Positions 44,517 through 54,240 of a DNA stretch of 64,000 bases are shown here, piece by piece. The DNA lies in NCBI GenBank assembly GCA_031292255.1, contig JARLHN010000039.1:50020-114019 (forward strand). The letters run 5' to 3'. This DNA comes from Oryzomonas sp. (GTDB taxonomy: Bacteria > Desulfobacterota > Desulfuromonadia > Geobacterales > Pseudopelobacteraceae). A model generated the notes under the pieces. That model did no database searches. It saw nothing but the letters and a program-made list of their open reading frames with translations, and was not told where the DNA came from. A program made the position numbers and the translations under genes. Positions within the stretch are counted from its first letter, which is position 1. Each line of letters starts with the position of its first letter.

Positions 44517-46475
44517 TTACTCCCGTGCCAGCGCTTCGATCGGGTCGAGCCGGGCGGCGTTGCGCGCCGGCAGGAAGCCGAACATGACTCCGATCAGGGA
44601 TGAACAGAGAAATGCCGAAACAATGGAGATGATGGAAAATTTCATGGTAAAGCTTTTTACGAACAAGGGGAAGATCATCCCCACGCAGTAGGATAGCAGG
44701 ATGCCGATGGAGCCGCCGATCAGGCAAACCAAGACCGATTCGATCAGGAATTGCTGAAGGATGTCGTTCTGCCGGGCGCCGACCGCCATGCGGATGCCGA
44801 TCTCGTGGGTGCGCTCCGTAACCGAGACCAGCATGATGTTCATGACCCCGATCCCCCCAACGATGAGGGAGATAACGGCGATGGCCGAGATCATCAAGGT
44901 GAGGGTAGCGGTGGTCTTCTCCACGGTTTTGAGGATGCTGTCGCTGCTGTTGGTGTAAAAGTCCTTGAGGCCGTGGCGCTGTTTGAGCAGCTTGATGATG
45001 CTCTGCTCGGCGATCTGGTTGGATACCCCCTCCCTCACCCGGACCGTGATGGAGTTGAAATACGTCTGTCCCAGGAGCCGGCTCATGGCGGCGCTGTAGG
45101 GGATCCAAACCTGCAGGTTCTGGTTGCTGCCGAAGGGGCTGTCCTTTTCCTTTGCCACCCCGATGACCCGGCAGGGAAGTTCGCCGAGGAAGAGGACCTT
45201 GCCGATGGGGTCTTCCCTGGGGAAGAACTTCTTGCTGCTGTTCTGGTCGATGACCACCACCTGTGCCTGCCTTTTCACATCCTCGGCATCGAATGTCGAA
45301 CCCTCTGCCATCTCATAGCCGCGCACGCGGAAATACTGTTCGCCGACACCGCCAATGGAGGCACTGGCCTTGATGTTGCGGTAGCGTAAGAGCTGGCTGC
45401 CGCTGGTGCCCGGGGTGGCGCTGTCCACATAGACCTGGGACTTCAGTGCCTCCAGATCGGCGGGAACCAGGGTGTAGATGCTGCCGGCATTCTCATCCCC
45501 CCAGTCATTGCCGGGATAGATATCGATGACGTTGGTGCCCATGGAGCTGATGTCGTTGATCACCTTCTGGCGCGCCCCCTGCCCCAGCGCCACCACCGAG
45601 ACCACCGAGGTGATGCCGATGATGATACCCAACATGGTCAACAGCGTCCGCATCCGGTGGGAGGCCATGGCGATGAGGGCCATCTTGAACGCCTCGGCGA
45701 AACGCCCCCAATAGGCCTGAATCGGGTTGACCGGCTCACCCGCAAGGGGCTTGTCCGCCAATACGGCCTTGTCCTTCGCCGGCGCTTTCGGATTGGGCTG
45801 GTCCCGGATGATCTCACCGTCGCTGATCTCGATGATGCGCTCGGCGTTGTTGGCCACCTGCATGTCGTGGGTGACCAGGATAATGGTGTGGCCCCGGCCG
45901 TGCAGTTCGTGAAGGATGTTCATCATCTCCTGGCCGCTCTTGCTGTCCAAGGCGCCGGTCGGCTCGTCGGCCAGGATGACATCGCCGCCATTCATGAGGG
46001 CCCGTGCGATACTCACCCGCTGCTGTTGGCCGCCGGAGAGCTGGTTGGGGCGATGGTTCCAGCGGTCTTCGAGACCGAGGCGGGAGAGCAATTCACGGGC
46101 CCTGGCCCGGCGAGGGGCCTTTTTGACCCCGGAATAGACCGCCGGTATCTCGGTATTCTGGGTCGCGCTCAGATGCGGCATCAGGTGATAGCGCTGGAAG
46201 ATGAACCCGAAGTATTCCCGGCGCAGTTTGGCCAGCTCATCGCTGGACAGGGCGCCGGTTTCCTGGCCGTTTACCGTGTAGCTTCCCTCGCTGGGGCGAT
46301 CCAGGCAGCCAAGGATATTCATCAGGGTGGATTTTCCCGAGCCGGAGGCGCCGACAATAGCGACCATCTCGCCGGCCCGGATGGTCAGGTTGATCCCCTT
46401 GAGCACCGGGATCTCCTGCCCCCCGATAACAAACCTGCGCCCCAACTGGGAGAGTTCGAGTAATGACCGGCCCAT
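44517..46475 (-). CDS. macB: MacB macrolide-type ABC exporter
   Basis: This 652-residue protein has an N-terminal nucleotide-binding domain (Walker [12 protein letters not shown], signature [12 protein letters not shown], Walker [12 protein letters not shown]). A membrane helix follows (about 280), then the MacB periplasmic core domain and three C-terminal helices with the FtsX-type loop. This half-transporter works with MacA and a TolC-like protein to pump large lipophilic compounds across the envelope. It is translationally close to macA (2-bp gap). Confidence 0.93.
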   Translation of the reverse strand: MGRSLLELSQLGRRFVIGGQEIPVLKGINLTIRAGEMVAIVGASGSGKSTLMNILGCLDRPSEGSYTVNGQETGALSSDELAKLRREYFGFIFQRYHLMPHLSATQNTEIPAVYSGVKKAPRRARARELLSRLGLEDRWNHRPNQLSGGQQQRVSIARALMNGGDVILADEPTGALDSKSGQEMMNILHELHGRGHTIILVTHDMQVANNAERIIEISDGEIIRDQPNPKAPAKDKAVLADKPLAGEPVNPIQAYWGRFAEAFKMALIAMASHRMRTLLTMLGIIIGITSVVSVVALGQGARQKVINDISSMGTNVIDIYPGNDWGDENAGSIYTLVPADLEALKSQVYVDSATPGTSGSQLLRYRNIKASASIGGVGEQYFRVRGYEMAEGSTFDAEDVKRQAQVVVIDQNSSKKFFPREDPIGKVLFLGELPCRVIGVAKEKDSPFGSNQNLQVWIPYSAAMSRLLGQTYFNSITVRVREGVSNQIAEQSIIKLLKQRHGLKDFYTNSSDSILKTVEKTTATLTLMISAIAVISLIVGGIGVMNIMLVSVTERTHEIGIRMAVGARQNDILQQFLIESVLVCLIGGSIGILLSYCVGMIFPLFVKSFTMKFSIISIVSAFLCSSLIGVMFGFLPARNAARLDPIEALARE

Positions 46476-46477
46476 GG

Positions 46478-47710
46478 TCAGTGTCTCCCACCCGGCGGCG
46501 GCCCGGGATGCCGGGCGGTCGTCGCTGTCTCCGGCACGGAGGTGCTATCTCCCACCACGACCTTGTCTCCCTCCCGCAACCCCTCCAGCACCTGCGCGTA
46601 GACGCTGTTGTTGATGCCCACCCGGATGATGCGGGTCTCGGGCACATTGTTCCGTAGGACCCGCACCGTGTAACGGCCGCCCTTCTGCCTATCGTCCAAG
46701 GCTGAAGAGGGGATGCAGAGGGCGTGCTTCGCCTCGTTCAGCACGATGGTCACCTGGGCGGTCATGGAGACCCGCAGCCTGTTGTCCGGGTTGGGGACCT
46801 CGAACAGACCATAATAATAGACAGCCGACGAACTGGTACTGGTACTGGTACTGCTACTGCTACTGCTGCCGCTACTGCTGGTGCTGCTGGTGCTGGTGGT
46901 GGAAACCGGGCCCGGTTCTATAGCCCGCAATTTACTGTAGTAGCGGGTATCGGCATCGCCCAGCAGGGTGAAGTAGGTCGTCAGACCGGGTTTGACCCGT
47001 ACAACGTCCGCTTCCGATATCTTTGCCTTCACGGTAATGTTATCCAGGGTAGCCAGGGTAATGATGGTGGTGGCCGTCTGGGTGGATACCACGGTCTGCC
47101 CCTCATCCGTATCGATGGAGATGACGGACCCATCCATGGGCGCGCTGATCTGGGTGTACCCCAGGTTGGCCTTCGCCGTGTCCACGGCAATGACGGCACT
47201 CTTTATCTGGGCATCCAGGGAGGCGATGTCGTGACGCGTACCGTCAAGCGATGCCTGGGCGCTTTCCAGGTCCGCCTGGGAGGCGGCATCCCCGGCCATC
47301 ATCCGTCTCTGGCGCTGGTACGCCAGGTCATACTCCTTCAAGAGCGCCTGCTTGGAGCGTTTCTGGGCCCGCAGGTTTTCCACCTGGGCCTCGCTGTCCT
47401 TGAGGGCGTTCACCTGGGTTACCGAGTCGATCTCGGCCAGCAACTGCCCCTTTTTGACCTTGTCCCCCAGGGCCACATGCAGCTTCTTCAATTGCCCGGA
47501 TACCTGGGCGCCGACCGCGACCGTCTTGAAGCCCTTCAAGATGCCACTGGCCAGGACGCTCTCCTCAATGTCCATCCTGGCGGCGCTTGCGGTGACATAC
47601 GTGACCTTGGCCTTGGCGAAGAAAAAGTGCCTGACCAGCAACCCTGCGCCCACAAAAGCCAGAAGGATACTCAGGGTGATGATAATCCGTTTACGTGAGA
47701 ACATTGTCAT
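46478..47710 (-). CDS. macA: MacA periplasmic adaptor
   Basis: This 410-residue protein has an N-terminal membrane helix (about 9-29), a biotinyl-lipoyl-like region ([27 protein letters not shown]), a long coiled-coil hairpin and a barrel domain. Inserted in the barrel region is a run of about 30 residues made almost only of Ser, Thr and Gly. It is coded by a trinucleotide-like repeat near 46828-46905, which is not normal for MacA and could vary in length. The start may be the third residue. First gene of the macA-macB-tolC set. Confidence 0.9.
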   Translation of the reverse strand: MTMFSRKRIIITLSILLAFVGAGLLVRHFFFAKAKVTYVTASAARMDIEESVLASGILKGFKTVAVGAQVSGQLKKLHVALGDKVKKGQLLAEIDSVTQVNALKDSEAQVENLRAQKRSKQALLKEYDLAYQRQRRMMAGDAASQADLESAQASLDGTRHDIASLDAQIKSAVIAVDTAKANLGYTQISAPMDGSVISIDTDEGQTVVSTQTATTIITLATLDNITVKAKISEADVVRVKPGLTTYFTLLGDADTRYYSKLRAIEPGPVSTTSTSSTSSSGSSSSSSTSTSTSSSAVYYYGLFEVPNPDNRLRVSMTAQVTIVLNEAKHALCIPSSALDDRQKGGRYTVRVLRNNVPETRIIRVGINNSVYAQVLEGLREGDKVVVGDSTSVPETATTARHPGPPPGGRH

Positions 47711-47725
47711 TGGACCAATCCGTTT

Positions 47726-48127
47726 CTATGCCTGACCGCGAATGGCTGCTATCCCGGCCAGGGAAAATTTCACCACATGATCTGCAAACGCCTCAAGATC
47801 GTCGATGGGAGAAAGGCCTTTCCTATTGTTCCCGTCTCCATGCCTGATCCTTTTCATCAGCATCGGATTGATGCACATGCTTACGATGCTCACTTCGCAG
47901 AAAAGCACCTGAACATCGGAGGCAAGAGGTCCCGGCAATTCCCGAACCAGGGCCAGTGTCTTCTCGCGCATGGGGTTGAGCTCCGACCTCATGACATCCT
48001 CCAAAAGGCCGGTGGGATTTGTAATTGATAGGTACGTTAGCAAGGCATCATGTTCGAAATATGGAAGAAATAGGGAAACCGCCGCCAGGCAATTCTGCAG
48101 GTAGTTCTCCGGCCACGCTTTGTGGTA
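47726..48127 (-). pseudogene. TetR family regulator, C-terminal remnant (CecR type)
   Basis: About 134 codons encode the ligand-binding half of a CecR-like TetR protein: WPENYLQNCLAAVSLFLPYF ... EVSIVSMCINPMLM ... DLEAFADHVVKFSLAGIAA. The reading frame runs back to 48127 and meets a TAG (48130-48128) formed at the edge of the 186-bp repeat. No helix-turn-helix N-terminus is present on either side of that repeat. Such regulators typically precede and repress efflux operons, and this one stands just before macA, so its loss may have altered pump control. Confidence 0.8.
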
Positions 48128-48129
48128 CT

Positions 48130-48315
48130 AATTAGTTTCCATCCGGAAAGGGTTCTTTTTCGCCCATGCGGCGTCAATCTTCGGGCTTGCTTGTGCGGCG
48201 TACCGATGTACGCCTCCGCGCAATCCCTTGATTTCCTGGCTTGGACAAAAAATCCCTCCTTTCCGAATCGGAAACCAATTGTTTCTCATCCGGAGTTTCC
48301 GGATGGAAACTAATT
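48130..48315. repeat. 186-bp element with perfect 18-bp terminal inverted repeats
   Basis: AATTAGTTTCCATCCGGA (48130-48147) and TCCGGATGGAAACTAATT (48298-48315) are exact reverse complements. No protein is encoded inside. A second palindrome, ATCCGGAGTTTCCGGAT, lies at the right end, and a related 35-bp palindrome occurs at 63358. The layout is that of a MITE-like element. It replaces the front of the tetR gene. Confidence 0.85.
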
Positions 48316-48368
48316 GGGCAGCCTGCGCAGCTCGCATGACAGGCTAACATAAGAAAGGCCTCTCGTCG

Positions 48369-49901
48369 ATGAAGATTCGCATCACCTACCGGCTGTTCCT
48401 GGCGATCCTTGCGGTCGCCGTACTGAGCGTGGTCAGTATGTTTCTCATCGGCCGTTGGAGCATTGACCGTGGTTTTCGGCGTTACATGGACAACGTGGAG
48501 AAGACACAGCTTGTGCGGCTGGCGGGACGGCTCGAGACAGGCTATGCCGCGCAAGAGAGCTGGGATTTTCTGAAAAAGGAACCGGAACAATGGTTCCGAC
48601 TCATTGCGGAATCGTTTCCGGAAGGCCATCTCAGGCCTCCGATGCCGATGGAGCAGGGAGGCCCCCGTGAGCCTGATCAGCGGCCACCCTTCATCGGCCC
48701 CGGCCCTCCTCCCCCCGAGGACAGCAGACGCTTCGTCATAAACGGTTCCCGGATCAGCAGCCATGGGGGCAACAGGCGCTTCATCGGGGGCATGGGTATA
48801 AATGGCGGCCAGATCGACAACCACTTCATCCTGCTCGACGAAGCGAAACGGCCGTTGTTCGCTCCGCCCGGCATCCCTTCCAATGCCTTTCTCAAACCTC
48901 TCATCTACAAAGGCAGAACCGTGGGTTACCTGGGCCTGTTGCCCCACAGGCGCCCCCCCGATGAACTTCAACGCCGCTTTTTGAAAGAGCAGGGAATGGC
49001 CCTCTCCCTCGTGGCGGGAACGCTTGTGCTGCTGGCCGCGAGCTTTTCCCTCCCCCTGGCGAGGCGCCTCATCCGGCCTATCAAGGCCCTGGCCGCCGCC
49101 ACAGACCGGCTTGCGGCCGGGGAGTTCTCCACCCGGGTGACGGTGATATCGACGGATGAACTCGGCCAGCTTGCCCGCGGCTTCAACTCCCTGGCCCAGA
49201 CTCTGGAAAAGAACGAGCAGACACGGCGTCAATGGGTTGCCGACATCTCCCATGAGTTGCGCACCCCCCTGGCCATCCTTCGAGGCGAGGTCGAAGCCAT
49301 TCAGGACGGGATCCGTCCGGCAAACCCGGATTCCATCGATTCCCTCCATGGGGAGGTAGTGCGCCTGGAACGCCTGGTGAACGATCTCTACCAACTCTCC
49401 CTCTCCGATCTGGGGGCGCTGACCTACCGCAAGGAGGAACTGGAGCTAGAAATCCTGCTGTCATCGGTGCTTACCAGCTACCGTCCGCAGTTCGCCGCCC
49501 GGGAGATCGCCATGGAAGCCGATATCCCCCAGGACGGAAAAACCGTAGTGTTCGGCGACCCCGAACGGATGCGCCAACTTTTCGCCAATCTCTTCGACAA
49601 TACCTTGAAATATACCGATCCGGGCGGCATGATCGCCGTTCGCCTGGCATGTCGCAGTGAGAGCGTTACCATCGACATCGAAGATTCAGCTCCCGGCGTA
49701 CCGAACAGCGCGATCGGCAGGCTGTTCGAGCGTCTTTACCGGGTCGAGGCCTCACGCAATCGGGCTGCCGGAGGCGCGGGGCTCGGCCTGGCCATCTGCC
49801 GAAACATCGTAGAGGCCCACGCGGGCGCCATCGAAGCCCGCCACTCATCGCTGGGAGGGCTCTGGATCAGAATCGAATTACCGCTGACAGGGAGGTGTTG
49901 A
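48369..49901 (+). CDS. Sensor histidine kinase (BaeS-like)
   Basis: This 510-residue protein has an N-terminal helix (about 8-30) and a periplasmic region of about 190 residues containing a Pro-rich stretch with PPPPE. A second helix (about 215-233), HAMP, HisKA with DISHELRTPLAILRGEVE and HATPase ending GGAGLGLAICRNIVEAH follow. BaeS-type kinases respond to envelope stress and often control efflux genes. It is divergent from macA, with the element and tetR remnant between. AAGAAAGG precedes the ATG. Confidence 0.87.
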   Translation: MKIRITYRLFLAILAVAVLSVVSMFLIGRWSIDRGFRRYMDNVEKTQLVRLAGRLETGYAAQESWDFLKKEPEQWFRLIAESFPEGHLRPPMPMEQGGPREPDQRPPFIGPGPPPPEDSRRFVINGSRISSHGGNRRFIGGMGINGGQIDNHFILLDEAKRPLFAPPGIPSNAFLKPLIYKGRTVGYLGLLPHRRPPDELQRRFLKEQGMALSLVAGTLVLLAASFSLPLARRLIRPIKALAAATDRLAAGEFSTRVTVISTDELGQLARGFNSLAQTLEKNEQTRRQWVADISHELRTPLAILRGEVEAIQDGIRPANPDSIDSLHGEVVRLERLVNDLYQLSLSDLGALTYRKEELELEILLSSVLTSYRPQFAAREIAMEADIPQDGKTVVFGDPERMRQLFANLFDNTLKYTDPGGMIAVRLACRSESVTIDIEDSAPGVPNSAIGRLFERLYRVEASRNRAAGGAGLGLAICRNIVEAHAGAIEARHSSLGGLWIRIELPLTGRC

Positions 49902-50620
49902 TGAATGGGAAGATACTGATCGTTGAAGACGAAAAAAAACTGGCGGCACTGTTAAGCGACTATCTGAAACAAAACGGCTTCGAGGCTTGTTGTTTGGGTA
50001 ATGGCCTGGATGCCGTGCCCTGGGTGCGGGATCATGCGCCTTCCCTCGTACTTCTCGACCTCATGCTGCCGGGCCGCGACGGTATCGAGGTCTGCAAGGA
50101 GGTCAGGCTGTTTTCAACGGTGCCGATCATCATGGTTACCGCACGCATCGAGGAGGTCGACCGCCTGCTCGGTCTTGAACTGGGGGCCGATGATTATATC
50201 TGCAAGCCGTTCAGCCCCCGCGAGGTTGTGGCCCGGGTTAAGAACGTCCTGCGCCGGGTCGGAAGCGAACAGACGATCCAGGCAGACGGGTCGCTCACCC
50301 TTGACGAGTCGCGCTACCGGGCCACCCTTTCGGGCCATGACCTTGATCTTACGGCGGTTGAATTCAAACTCCTGCAATTTCTGGCAGCCAAGCCGGGCCG
50401 CATCTACAACCGTCAACAACTCATGGATCAGATCTATCGCGACCAGCGCACCGTGAGTGACCGCACCATCGACAGCCACATCAAAAAACTACGGAAAAAG
50501 ATCAACGCCGGCGATCCGGGCGTGGAGTTGATCCATTCGGTGTATGGTGTCGGTTATAAATACGGGTTTCTCACACGAACCGGTGCAAAGTCAGATGCCA
50601 CCCCGATGGTTACAAAATGA
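49901..50620 (+). CDS. OmpR-family response regulator (BaeR-like)
   Basis: This 239-residue protein has a receiver (EDE near residue 9, D in LLDLMLPGRDG, K in CKPFSPRE) and a winged-helix DNA-binding domain (VEFKLLQFLAAKPGRIYNRQQLMD, RTIDSHIKKLRKK, VYGVGYKY). The ATG at 49901 follows GGAGG and overlaps the kinase stop (ATGA). It probably regulates the divergent macAB pump, by position only. Confidence 0.93.
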   Translation: MNGKILIVEDEKKLAALLSDYLKQNGFEACCLGNGLDAVPWVRDHAPSLVLLDLMLPGRDGIEVCKEVRLFSTVPIIMVTARIEEVDRLLGLELGADDYICKPFSPREVVARVKNVLRRVGSEQTIQADGSLTLDESRYRATLSGHDLDLTAVEFKLLQFLAAKPGRIYNRQQLMDQIYRDQRTVSDRTIDSHIKKLRKKINAGDPGVELIHSVYGVGYKYGFLTRTGAKSDATPMVTK

Positions 50621-50666
50621 ACGTTCCTCCCGAGGAAGCTGCTTGTAAAATGAAGCTGCCTGATGT

Positions 50667-52562
50667 TCACATTTTGGCACTGCCGGTTACTGAACTTATG
50701 AGCGCACTACGAACTCGTTCCACCACTTCATCCCAATTATTGATCTCCGTCTGACGAAACAGACGTATCACCCTCGGATACCATGGCGAATCTTCACGAT
50801 TGTCGAGCCAACGCCAATCCGTGCCAACAAAAGGCAACAGCACCCAGCAAGACTTGCCGAGCGCTCCGGCAAGATGGGCAATGGCGGTATCAACACAAAT
50901 AACCAAGTCCAATTGTGAAACAATGGCCGCCGTATCGGAGAAATCGACAATATCCGACCCGAGGTGGAGAATGGGTTGGCCGGGTATCGGCGTTGAAGCC
51001 TCTTTCTCCCCCCTACCCTTTTGCAAACTAATGAATGTGACCCCGGTTGCCGACCAAAGGGGGGCAAGGCTAGCAAGTCCCGAAAGCGAACGGTTAGCGT
51101 CGTTTTTGTGCCCGGCGTCACCTTTCCATGCCAAACCGACTTTGAATCCCTTCCGGGGAAGTTTTTCCATCCACAGCCTCGCTCTATTGGCATCTGGGGC
51201 AAGGTACGGTAATTCCGCCGGAATAGTTTCCAGCGTTGTTTTGAAGTATAGGGGAAGGCTCAGCGGCCTCGTCCAAAAGTCATGATGTGCGAGTTGCCCG
51301 GCTTCCGTTTTTGCAAGAACCTGGGCATATCCAGCAGCGGAATTAAGAAATAGCGGCTTCAGAGCGCCTTTGCAGACCAAGGTGATTTGGGTGGTGCCGA
51401 GAGCTTTCAACAAGGGGAGATAACGAATAAATTGGATTTCATCCCCAAAACCCTGCTCCGGCCAGATGATGATAGACTTGCCTTCTAAATCCTCGCCCGA
51501 CCAGTGGCGGCAGTGCACGGGTGGTGTTGTGTACGACGATTGCTCTAAATTCAAGTCGTAACGACTTTCGAAGAGCGGCCACCCCTCTTTGAATTTTCCT
51601 AGGAAGAGCAGTAGAAGACTCAGATTCCATTTTGCATCTACGTAGTCCGGACGGATTAAGAGTGCGCGTTGGAAGCAGACTTCGGCCTCGGCAAAGCGTT
51701 TCAGATCCTTGAGCAGGACACCCAGATTGTTGTGTACCTCTGCATGGTCCGAACAGAGGGAGAGTGCACGTTTGTAGCAGGCCTCGGCTTCGGAAAAACG
51801 TTTCAGCGCCTGGAGCATGATGCCCAGATTGTTGTGTGCTTTTGCATAATCCGGACGAAGAGAGAGCGTGCGTTGGTAGCAGGCTTCGGCCTCGGTAAAA
51901 CGCTTCAGCTCCTGAAACAGGTTGCCCAGATTGTAGTGTGCCTCCGCGTAGACCGGACGGAGGGCGAGAGCATGTTGGTAGGAGGCTTCGGCCTCGGCAA
52001 AGAACTTCAGTTCCTGGAGCAGGTTGCCCAGATTGTTATGTGCCTCTGCATAGCCGGGCCGAATGGAAAGCGCATGGCGATAGCAAGTTTCGGCCTCGGC
52101 AAGACGTTCTTGTCTCTGAAGCAAGACACCCAAATTGTAGTTTACCTCCGCGTATTCCTGACGAATATAGAGTGCCCGTTGGTAGCAGGCTTCGGCTTCG
52201 GCAAAGCGCTCCAGTTGCTGATACAGATTGCCCAGATTGTTGTGTGCCTCTGCGTAGATCGGATGGAGGGAGAGCGCCTGGAGATAGCAAGCTTCCGCTT
52301 CGGCAAAGCGCTCCAGGATATGGAGCAGGACGCCTAGATTGTAATGTGCTTCCGCGTTGTCGGGACAGATGGAAAAGATACGTCGATAGCGGTTCAATAC
52401 GGTTTCAATGGGAAAAATAGTTACCGGGTTTAGTTGCGTAGCGGTCTGCAGAAGTTCACCTCTTGCCTGGTATGTCCTACAAAAACGCCGGCATGCCGTT
52501 TCATTCCTTTTTGCAATCAAAAAATGAACAGGCGCTGATAATGAGTCGCCGGCGGATCTCAT
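50667..52562 (-). CDS. TPR-repeat protein with glycosyltransferase-like C-terminus
   Basis: This roughly 631-residue protein has eight consecutive 34-residue TPR units (each with a NLG core and AEAEACY). A C-terminal domain of about 270 residues follows, with SIIIWPEQGFGDEIQFIRYLP and VDTAIAHLAGALGKSCWVLLP. This matches the heptosyltransferase/GT9-like fold common at the end of such TPR proteins. It probably modifies a surface glycan or protein. The TPR stretch shows a 102-bp period at DNA level. The start is uncertain: the frame extends to a TTG at 52613, and I use the ATG at 52562 without a good binding site. Confidence 0.75.
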   Translation of the reverse strand: MRSAGDSLSAPVHFLIAKRNETACRRFCRTYQARGELLQTATQLNPVTIFPIETVLNRYRRIFSICPDNAEAHYNLGVLLHILERFAEAEACYLQALSLHPIYAEAHNNLGNLYQQLERFAEAEACYQRALYIRQEYAEVNYNLGVLLQRQERLAEAETCYRHALSIRPGYAEAHNNLGNLLQELKFFAEAEASYQHALALRPVYAEAHYNLGNLFQELKRFTEAEACYQRTLSLRPDYAKAHNNLGIMLQALKRFSEAEACYKRALSLCSDHAEVHNNLGVLLKDLKRFAEAEVCFQRALLIRPDYVDAKWNLSLLLLFLGKFKEGWPLFESRYDLNLEQSSYTTPPVHCRHWSGEDLEGKSIIIWPEQGFGDEIQFIRYLPLLKALGTTQITLVCKGALKPLFLNSAAGYAQVLAKTEAGQLAHHDFWTRPLSLPLYFKTTLETIPAELPYLAPDANRARLWMEKLPRKGFKVGLAWKGDAGHKNDANRSLSGLASLAPLWSATGVTFISLQKGRGEKEASTPIPGQPILHLGSDIVDFSDTAAIVSQLDLVICVDTAIAHLAGALGKSCWVLLPFVGTDWRWLDNREDSPWYPRVIRLFRQTEINNWDEVVERVRSALISSVTGSAKM

Positions 52563-52626
52563 CGGTACTTGGTGGCTGACGCCGAAACCAACGAACTCTG
52601 CGTGTGATTGCAACGTGGTATTGGTG

Positions 52627-52675
52627 ATTCAGTTCAACCTCCAACCATTCACTACAGCCGGAGGTTGAACTGAAT
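52627..52675. repeat. Perfect 16-bp inverted repeat
   Basis: ATTCAGTTCAACCTCC (52627-52642) and GGAGGTTGAACTGAAT (52660-52675), loop of 17 bases. It lies between the Ser/Thr-rich gene and the TPR gene, both on the minus strand. No T-run, so its role is unknown. Confidence 0.75.
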
Positions 52676-52789
52676 GCGACCGGCAAGTTCCTGCTATCTG
52701 CTGATGGTGAATGCCTCCGTCGGTCGGCACCCATGAGGGCCTCCTCAAGGAGGACCGGCCCGATTCATGTCTTCAAACGGCAATTGCTT

Positions 52790-53878
52790 CTAAGCATTGG
52801 AGGATAACTCCGTACCGCTTGTCGTACCTTGATCACTGATTGAACTCTGTTGCATATAGCTTTGCAACGCCATTGAAATAATATTTATCAACTTGGTTTC
52901 TGCGTCGGAATTTGATGCCGTGGATGTTGAAGATGTCGTGGATGACGTTGTCGATGATTTCTCCATGGAATCGAGTAATGCCTGCAGAGTTTTGGCTACA
53001 GAATCCTGGGAACTGCTCCCACCCACTTGAGCAGTTGCTGATGTCGAGCCACTGGGCGGGCCCGATGCCATTTTATCTTGGATGCTCGCAAAGATACTTT
53101 GGGCGTCCGACAGGCTGCCGGATTGCAAGGCGCTCGACAGGCTTTGCAAATCCTTGCTGAACGGGTCGTCACTCGAACCGCCATTTTGTGATGATACGTC
53201 CTTTTGCAGTGCACTTAATGCCGTCTCGGCATTGGACACGCTGCCTGACTGGAGTGCGGTAGCCAGTGTGTTAAAATCCTGTGCCAAGGTATTGGTACTG
53301 GTTGAAGATGAAGGTGAGGGCGAAGATGTTGAACCGGGTGTCGGCGGCGCTGACGCCAATTTGTCCTGGATGGTCGTAAAGATACTCTGGGCGTCCGACA
53401 GGCTGCCGGATTGCAAGGCACTCGACAGACTCTGCAGATCCTTGCTGAATGGATCATTGCTCGAACCGCCGTTTTGTGAAGAGACATCATTTTGCAGTGA
53501 GGACAGCGTGGTCTGGGCATCGGTTGTGTTGCCTGACTGCAGATCACTACTGAGAGTTGCCATTAAACTGGAAATGCTCGAAGAGGTGCTGCTTGTAGAG
53601 GAACTATCCCCTGATGGAGGAGGAGGTGGAGGGGGACCTTGTGACTGCATCTGTTGCCCGAGCATGGACAACCCAGCCGAAGAATTCATCTGCGCAAAGA
53701 TATCATCAATACTGGAACTGCTTTGGGAGGTGCTGGAAGAGGAAGTGGTGGATGAAGTTGTACTGGATGTGGCAGTGCTGGACGACAATTCCTTGCTTAA
53801 TTGCGCCATCAGCTCCTTCATCTCTTTAAGGGTTAATGCGCTTGAACTTCCAGTGACACCGCTAATTGAATTTGTCAT
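52790..53878 (-). CDS. Ser/Thr-rich protein with duplicated helical modules, unknown
   Basis: This 362-residue protein has no signal peptide. After a helical start (LTLKEMKELMAQLSKEL) come long Ser/Thr tracts, a PPPPPPPSG run, and two modules of about 85 residues, nearly identical (each SSQNGGSS...DPFSKDLQSLSSALQSGSLSDAQSIF). Each module contains two LQSG-type helices. The C-terminus is helical. No family is recognised; a filament, matrix or substrate-like role is possible. It is a single gene on the minus strand, with upstream AT-rich DNA. Confidence 0.65.
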   Translation of the reverse strand: MTNSISGVTGSSSALTLKEMKELMAQLSKELSSSTATSSTTSSTTSSSSTSQSSSSIDDIFAQMNSSAGLSMLGQQMQSQGPPPPPPPSGDSSSTSSTSSSISSLMATLSSDLQSGNTTDAQTTLSSLQNDVSSQNGGSSNDPFSKDLQSLSSALQSGSLSDAQSIFTTIQDKLASAPPTPGSTSSPSPSSSTSTNTLAQDFNTLATALQSGSVSNAETALSALQKDVSSQNGGSSDDPFSKDLQSLSSALQSGSLSDAQSIFASIQDKMASGPPSGSTSATAQVGGSSSQDSVAKTLQALLDSMEKSSTTSSTTSSTSTASNSDAETKLINIISMALQSYMQQSSISDQGTTSGTELSSNA

Positions 53879-54240
53879 TTAATTAATCCTCTTTAGTTGA
53901 TTGATGAGTATTATTAATTGTTACGACATGAGATCCATACACCTATCAAACAAGTATTTCCGCTTACAATTCGTTTTGACGTAATAACACCTCCCTTCTT
54001 GTTAAGATAACATGCACACCGACCAATTATGGGTCAATGCCTACTCCACATTCTCTTTTAGCCGTGCAAATTTAAATGTTTGTACTATAGGATACAATTA
54101 TGGAATAAATGTGGCATAAATGAGGAAATTGCTCTTGGGTTTTTCGTTGGCTGTTTGGCAGGAATTTATGTCGGCTGTGTCCGGTCAGGTCCTTGTAGAG
54201 GCGAAGCGTCCGAAATGCGGCCGTGTTTCTTTGATGTTGT
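53879..54240. other. AT-rich intergenic region, no gene seen
   Basis: 362 bp between the start of the Ser/Thr-rich gene and the end of the Crp/Fnr gene. It should contain the promoter of the Ser/Thr-rich gene. No RNA or repeat was found by eye. Confidence 0.4.
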
